Below, piece by piece: positions 61,281-64,000 of a stretch of DNA of 64,000 nucleotides. Below the pieces are notes generated by a model that saw only the letters and a program-made list of their open reading frames with translations, searched no databases and was not told the DNA's origin. The position numbers and the translations under genes were made by a program. Positions within the stretch are counted from its first letter, which is position 1; every line of letters begins with the position of its first letter. The stretch covers positions 124,001 to 188,000 of the forward strand of contig NZ_JASNJD010000005.1 of NCBI RefSeq assembly GCF_030164425.1, read 5' to 3'. This DNA comes from Pseudodonghicola flavimaris. GTDB taxonomy: Bacteria > Pseudomonadota > Alphaproteobacteria > Rhodobacterales > Rhodobacteraceae.

Positions 61281-61612
61281 CAGAGCGCCCCCGCCAGCGC
61301 GACGGCCGAGGCGTCGAACAGCATCCGGCCGTTTTCGACCCTGATCGGATAGGTCGCGATCTGTCCCTGATCCGCGCCGAGCGCCATCCCGGTCTCCAGC
61401 GAGAACACCCAGTTGTGCAGCGGGCAGGTGATCTTGCGGTCGTGCACGATGCCTTCGGACAGCGGCCCGCCCTTGTGCGGGCAGCGGTCGGCAGTGGCAA
61501 AGACCTCAGCCTCTGCCGTGCGGAAGACGGCGACGCAGCCGGCCGGCGTCTTCAGAACCCGGGCGCCCCGCAGTGGCACCTCTTCGATGGAACCAATGTC
61601 GATCCAGTTCAT
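61280..61612 (-). CDS. nirD: Nitrite reductase (NADH) small subunit, Rieske type
   Basis: 110 residues from ATG 61612, overlapping the nirB stop by four bases (ATGA). The Rieske fold has RCPHKGGPLSEG and ITCPLHNWVFSLETG; all Cys/His ligands are present, whereas many NirD proteins lack them. NirD partners NirB to reduce nitrite to ammonium with NADH. It ends one base into the nasA start. Confidence 0.94.
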   Translation of the reverse strand: MNWIDIGSIEEVPLRGARVLKTPAGCVAVFRTAEAEVFATADRCPHKGGPLSEGIVHDRKITCPLHNWVFSLETGMALGADQGQIATYPIRVENGRMLFDASAVALAGAL

Positions 61613-64000
61613 TCCGCGGCCTCCAGGCTCAGGGTGGCAAGCGGGGCATAGCGCGCCCGCAGGGCGGTTTCCCCGGCCTCGCTGGCCCAGGGATCCTTGC
61701 GATAGACGGATTGCGAGATCTCGAAGCGATCGATCAGCGCCTGACGGGTGTCGAGATCGTCGACGATCTGCGCCTTGACCCAGTCGAGCCCGACCTTGGC
61801 GACCCACTTATAGGGTCTATCAAGGTATTTTGCCTGTTCGCGATACAGCTGGACGAAGGCGACGGTCAGGTCGATCGCCTCCTGTTCGGTCGCAACATCG
61901 GCCAGACGCTCGGTCTCTTTCACCTCCATCCCGGCGGCACCGGCAACGCTGACCTGATAGCCGCTGTCGACACAGACAATGCCGACGTCCTTGCAGGTGG
62001 CCTCGGCGCAGTTGCGCGGACAACCGGAGACGCCGAGCTTGACCTTGTGCGGCGTCCACGAGCCCCAGAGGATCTGCTCCAGCTTGACCCCGAGACCGGT
62101 GCTGTCCTGCGTGCCGAAGCGGCAATGTTCAGACCCGACACAGGTCTTTACCGTCCTCAGCCCCTTGGAATAGGCGTGGCCCGACACCAGCCCGGCGCGG
62201 TTCAGATCGGCCCAGATCCCCGGCAGATCCTCGCCCCGCACCCCCAGCAGATCGATCCGCTGGCCGCCGGTGACCTTGACGGTGGGTACGCCGTATTTGT
62301 CGGCGGCATCGGCGATGGCACGCAGCTCGTCCGGGGTGGTGATCCCGCCCCACATGCGCGGCACCACCGAGAACGTGCCGTCCTTCTGGATATTGGCGTG
62401 GCGACGCTCGTTGACGAAGCGGCTCTGCGGATCGTCGCGATAGTCCAGCGGCCAGTCTGCCAGCAGGTAGTAATTCACCGCCGGGCGGCAGACATGGCAG
62501 CCATTGGGCGTGGTCCAGCCCAGTTCCTGCCAGACCGCCGGCTGGGATTTCAGCTCCTGCGCCTTGATCAGGCGGCGCAGATCCTCATGCGTCAGATCGG
62601 TACAGCCGCAGACCGGCTGCGCCGCCGGGGCGGCATAGGCGTCGCCCAGCGTCAGCTCCAGCAGCTGTTCGACCAACCCGGTGCAGGTGCCGCAGGAGGC
62701 GCTGGCCTTGGTGCAGGCGCGCACCGCCCCCAGATCGCCCGCCCCGCCCTGGATCGCCCCGACGATGGTGCTTTTGCATACGCCGTTGCAGCCGCAGATT
62801 TCTGCATCATCCGGCAAGGCTGCAACGGCTGCGAGAGGGTCCGCAGAGCCGCCCCCCTGATAGGCCGGGCCGAAAATCAGCGTCTCGCGCATCTCCGACA
62901 CGTCGGTGGCGTCCTTGATATGGCTGTAGAACCAGGCGCCATCGCCGGTATCGCCATACATCACCGCCCCCACCAGGCGGTTGCCCTCCAGCACCAGCCG
63001 CTTGTAGACGCCGCGCGCCGGATCGCGGAAGACGATATCCTCGCGTCCCTCGGCCTCGGCGAAGTCACCGGCGCTGAACAGATCGCAGCCGGTGACCTTC
63101 AGCTTGGTCGAAACCTCCTTGTTGACGAAACGGTCGGCCCGGCCGGTCAGCGTATGCGCCAGCACCTTGGCCTGATCGTAGAGCGGCGCCACCAGCCCGA
63201 AGAGCGCGCCGTCATGTTCGACGCATTCGCCCAGGGCCAGCACATCCGGATCGGAGGTGACCATCTGATCGTCCACCTGCAGCCCGCGACCGACCGCCAG
63301 ACCGGCCTCCTTCGCCAGCGCGACCGAGGGGCGAATGCCCACCGCCATCACCAGCAGGTCGAAGGGCAGCTCGGTGCCGTCATCCAGCAGCAGCGCCCGG
63401 GCACGGCCATCGGGACCGGCGACGATCTCCTTGGACACCGCCTGGCAGAGCACCTTGATGCCCTTGTCCATCAGCGACTTGCGCAGCAGATAGCCGGCGG
63501 CCTCGTCCAGCTGACGCTCCATCAGGTGGCCCATCAGATGCACCACCGTCACCTCGACCCCGCGCGCGGCCATACCGGCGGCGGCCTCAAGCCCCAGAAG
63601 GCCGCCGCCGATCACCACGGCGCGTGCTCCGGGCTGCTCTCCCAGCGCGATCATCGCCTCGGTGTCTTCCAGATCGCGATAGGCGATCACCCCGGGCAGA
63701 TCGTGCCCCGGGATCGGAATGATGAAAGGGTCGGAGCCAGTCGCAATCACCAGCTTGTCATAGGCCACGGCGCCGGCCTCACCGATCACCTGCCGGGCGG
63801 CACGGTCGATGCCGACCACCCGTTCGCCGAACCGGCAGGTCACCCCATGGGCGGCGTACCAGTCGTCGTCATGGGTGACGATGTCCTCATAGGTCTTTTC
63901 GCCCGACAGCACCGGCGACAGCATCAGCCGGTTATAGTTGCCGCGCGGTTCGGCGTTGAACAGCGTCACCTCATAGGCGCCGGGCTCTGCCTCGAACAGA
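61609..64000 (-). CDS. nirB: Nitrite reductase (NADH) large subunit, 5' end beyond the window
   Basis: At least 796 residues are visible; the frame is open to the right edge, so the true start lies outside, and the GTG at 63969 is internal. FAD/NAD domain: ATGSDPFIIPIPGHDLPGV, VVIGGGLLGLEAAAGMAARG. BFD-like Cys sites: CGCNGVCKSTI and SCGTC; a second [2Fe-2S]-like site is VCGCTDLTHEDL. The sirohaem domain has CVGSEHCRFGTQDS and SGCPRNCAEATCKDVG, the four Cys that hold the sirohaem-[4Fe-4S] centre. It catalyses six-electron reduction of nitrite. First visible gene of the nas operon. Confidence 0.96.
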   Translation of the reverse strand, partial: LFEAEPGAYEVTLFNAEPRGNYNRLMLSPVLSGEKTYEDIVTHDDDWYAAHGVTCRFGERVVGIDRAARQVIGEAGAVAYDKLVIATGSDPFIIPIPGHDLPGVIAYRDLEDTEAMIALGEQPGARAVVIGGGLLGLEAAAGMAARGVEVTVVHLMGHLMERQLDEAAGYLLRKSLMDKGIKVLCQAVSKEIVAGPDGRARALLLDDGTELPFDLLVMAVGIRPSVALAKEAGLAVGRGLQVDDQMVTSDPDVLALGECVEHDGALFGLVAPLYDQAKVLAHTLTGRADRFVNKEVSTKLKVTGCDLFSAGDFAEAEGREDIVFRDPARGVYKRLVLEGNRLVGAVMYGDTGDGAWFYSHIKDATDVSEMRETLIFGPAYQGGGSADPLAAVAALPDDAEICGCNGVCKSTIVGAIQGGAGDLGAVRACTKASASCGTCTGLVEQLLELTLGDAYAAPAAQPVCGCTDLTHEDLRRLIKAQELKSQPAVWQELGWTTPNGCHVCRPAVNYYLLADWPLDYRDDPQSRFVNERRHANIQKDGTFSVVPRMWGGITTPDELRAIADAADKYGVPTVKVTGGQRIDLLGVRGEDLPGIWADLNRAGLVSGHAYSKGLRTVKTCVGSEHCRFGTQDSTGLGVKLEQILWGSWTPHKVKLGVSGCPRNCAEATCKDVGIVCVDSGYQVSVAGAAGMEVKETERLADVATEQEAIDLTVAFVQLYREQAKYLDRPYKWVAKVGLDWVKAQIVDDLDTRQALIDRFEISQSVYRKDPWASEAGETALRARYAPLATLSLEAAE

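Overview
The window is 64 kb of GC-rich chromosome from an alphaproteobacterium, most probably family Rhodobacteraceae. The evidence is a cytochrome c550/c2 with an acidic tail like that of Paracoccus, a DUF1285-MoxR-DUF58-DUF4159 block, a NDUFA9-type protein, tightly overlapping ATGA/GTGA gene junctions, and short intergenic elements carrying AAATACTCCCGCCGGAGG or AAAATATCCTCGGGGG. The genus cannot be fixed from the sequence alone. Almost all of the window reads as core chromosome. The tRNA-Leu/RTX region (50.9-56.5 kb) and the AT-rich exopolysaccharide promoter region (about 5.6-6.8 kb) look more accessory.

Layout. 1-6.4 kb: an exopolysaccharide locus (YjbH C-terminus, YjbF lipoprotein and outer-membrane export lipoprotein on +; a PAS/LuxR regulator, a Wzz-type tyrosine autokinase and an initiating sugar transferase on -), followed by about 400 bases of AT-rich promoter DNA. 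6.8-10.3 kb: protein phosphatase, queG, a glutathione transferase and mtgA. 10.4-17.8 kb: DUF1285 divergent from a four-gene translationally coupled MoxR/DUF58/DUF4159/VWA-GATase membrane operon. 17.9-20.9 kb: a MobA-like aromatic hydroxylase and an exported hydratase-fold protein. 21-28.5 kb: pbpC and an alpha-2-macroglobulin. 28.6-32 kb: yaaA, recQ, yggT. 32.1-36.1 kb: MFS transporter, mepA, an esterase-like lipoprotein and a queuosine-precursor-type transporter.

36.1-36.8 kb holds the most interesting element. A possible leader carries a 14-base perfect complement of the 16S rRNA 3' end, an ideally spaced 18-codon ORF, several nested inverted repeats and an intrinsic terminator, all directly upstream of arfB, a ribosome-rescue hydrolase gene with no visible Shine-Dalgarno of its own.

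36.8-41.5 kb: SDR, P1 peptidase, cycA, idi and an FAD monooxygenase. 41.5-48.6 kb: glutamate synthase, with gltD and gltB separated by a GFA protein and an unrecognised protein. 48.9-50.7 kb: uppP and a NDUFA9-like protein. 50.9-51.0 kb: tRNA-Leu(CAG) with promoter and terminator. 51.3-56.5 kb: a 1739-residue RTX/cadherin-like/seven-FG-GAP protein with no secretion genes beside it. 56.7-64 kb: an assimilatory nitrate operon read leftwards (nirB, nirD, nasA, a TrpD2-like gene, cobA) ending in a strong terminator; nirB runs off the right edge.

Functional threads: nitrate to ammonium (NasA, NirBD, siroheme from CobA) feeds GltBD; cell-wall and undecaprenyl functions recur (mtgA, pbpC, mepA, uppP, sugar transferase); two queuosine-related genes and one ribosome-rescue gene link to translation. 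All names come from reading translated sequence and motifs by eye; no database search was run.
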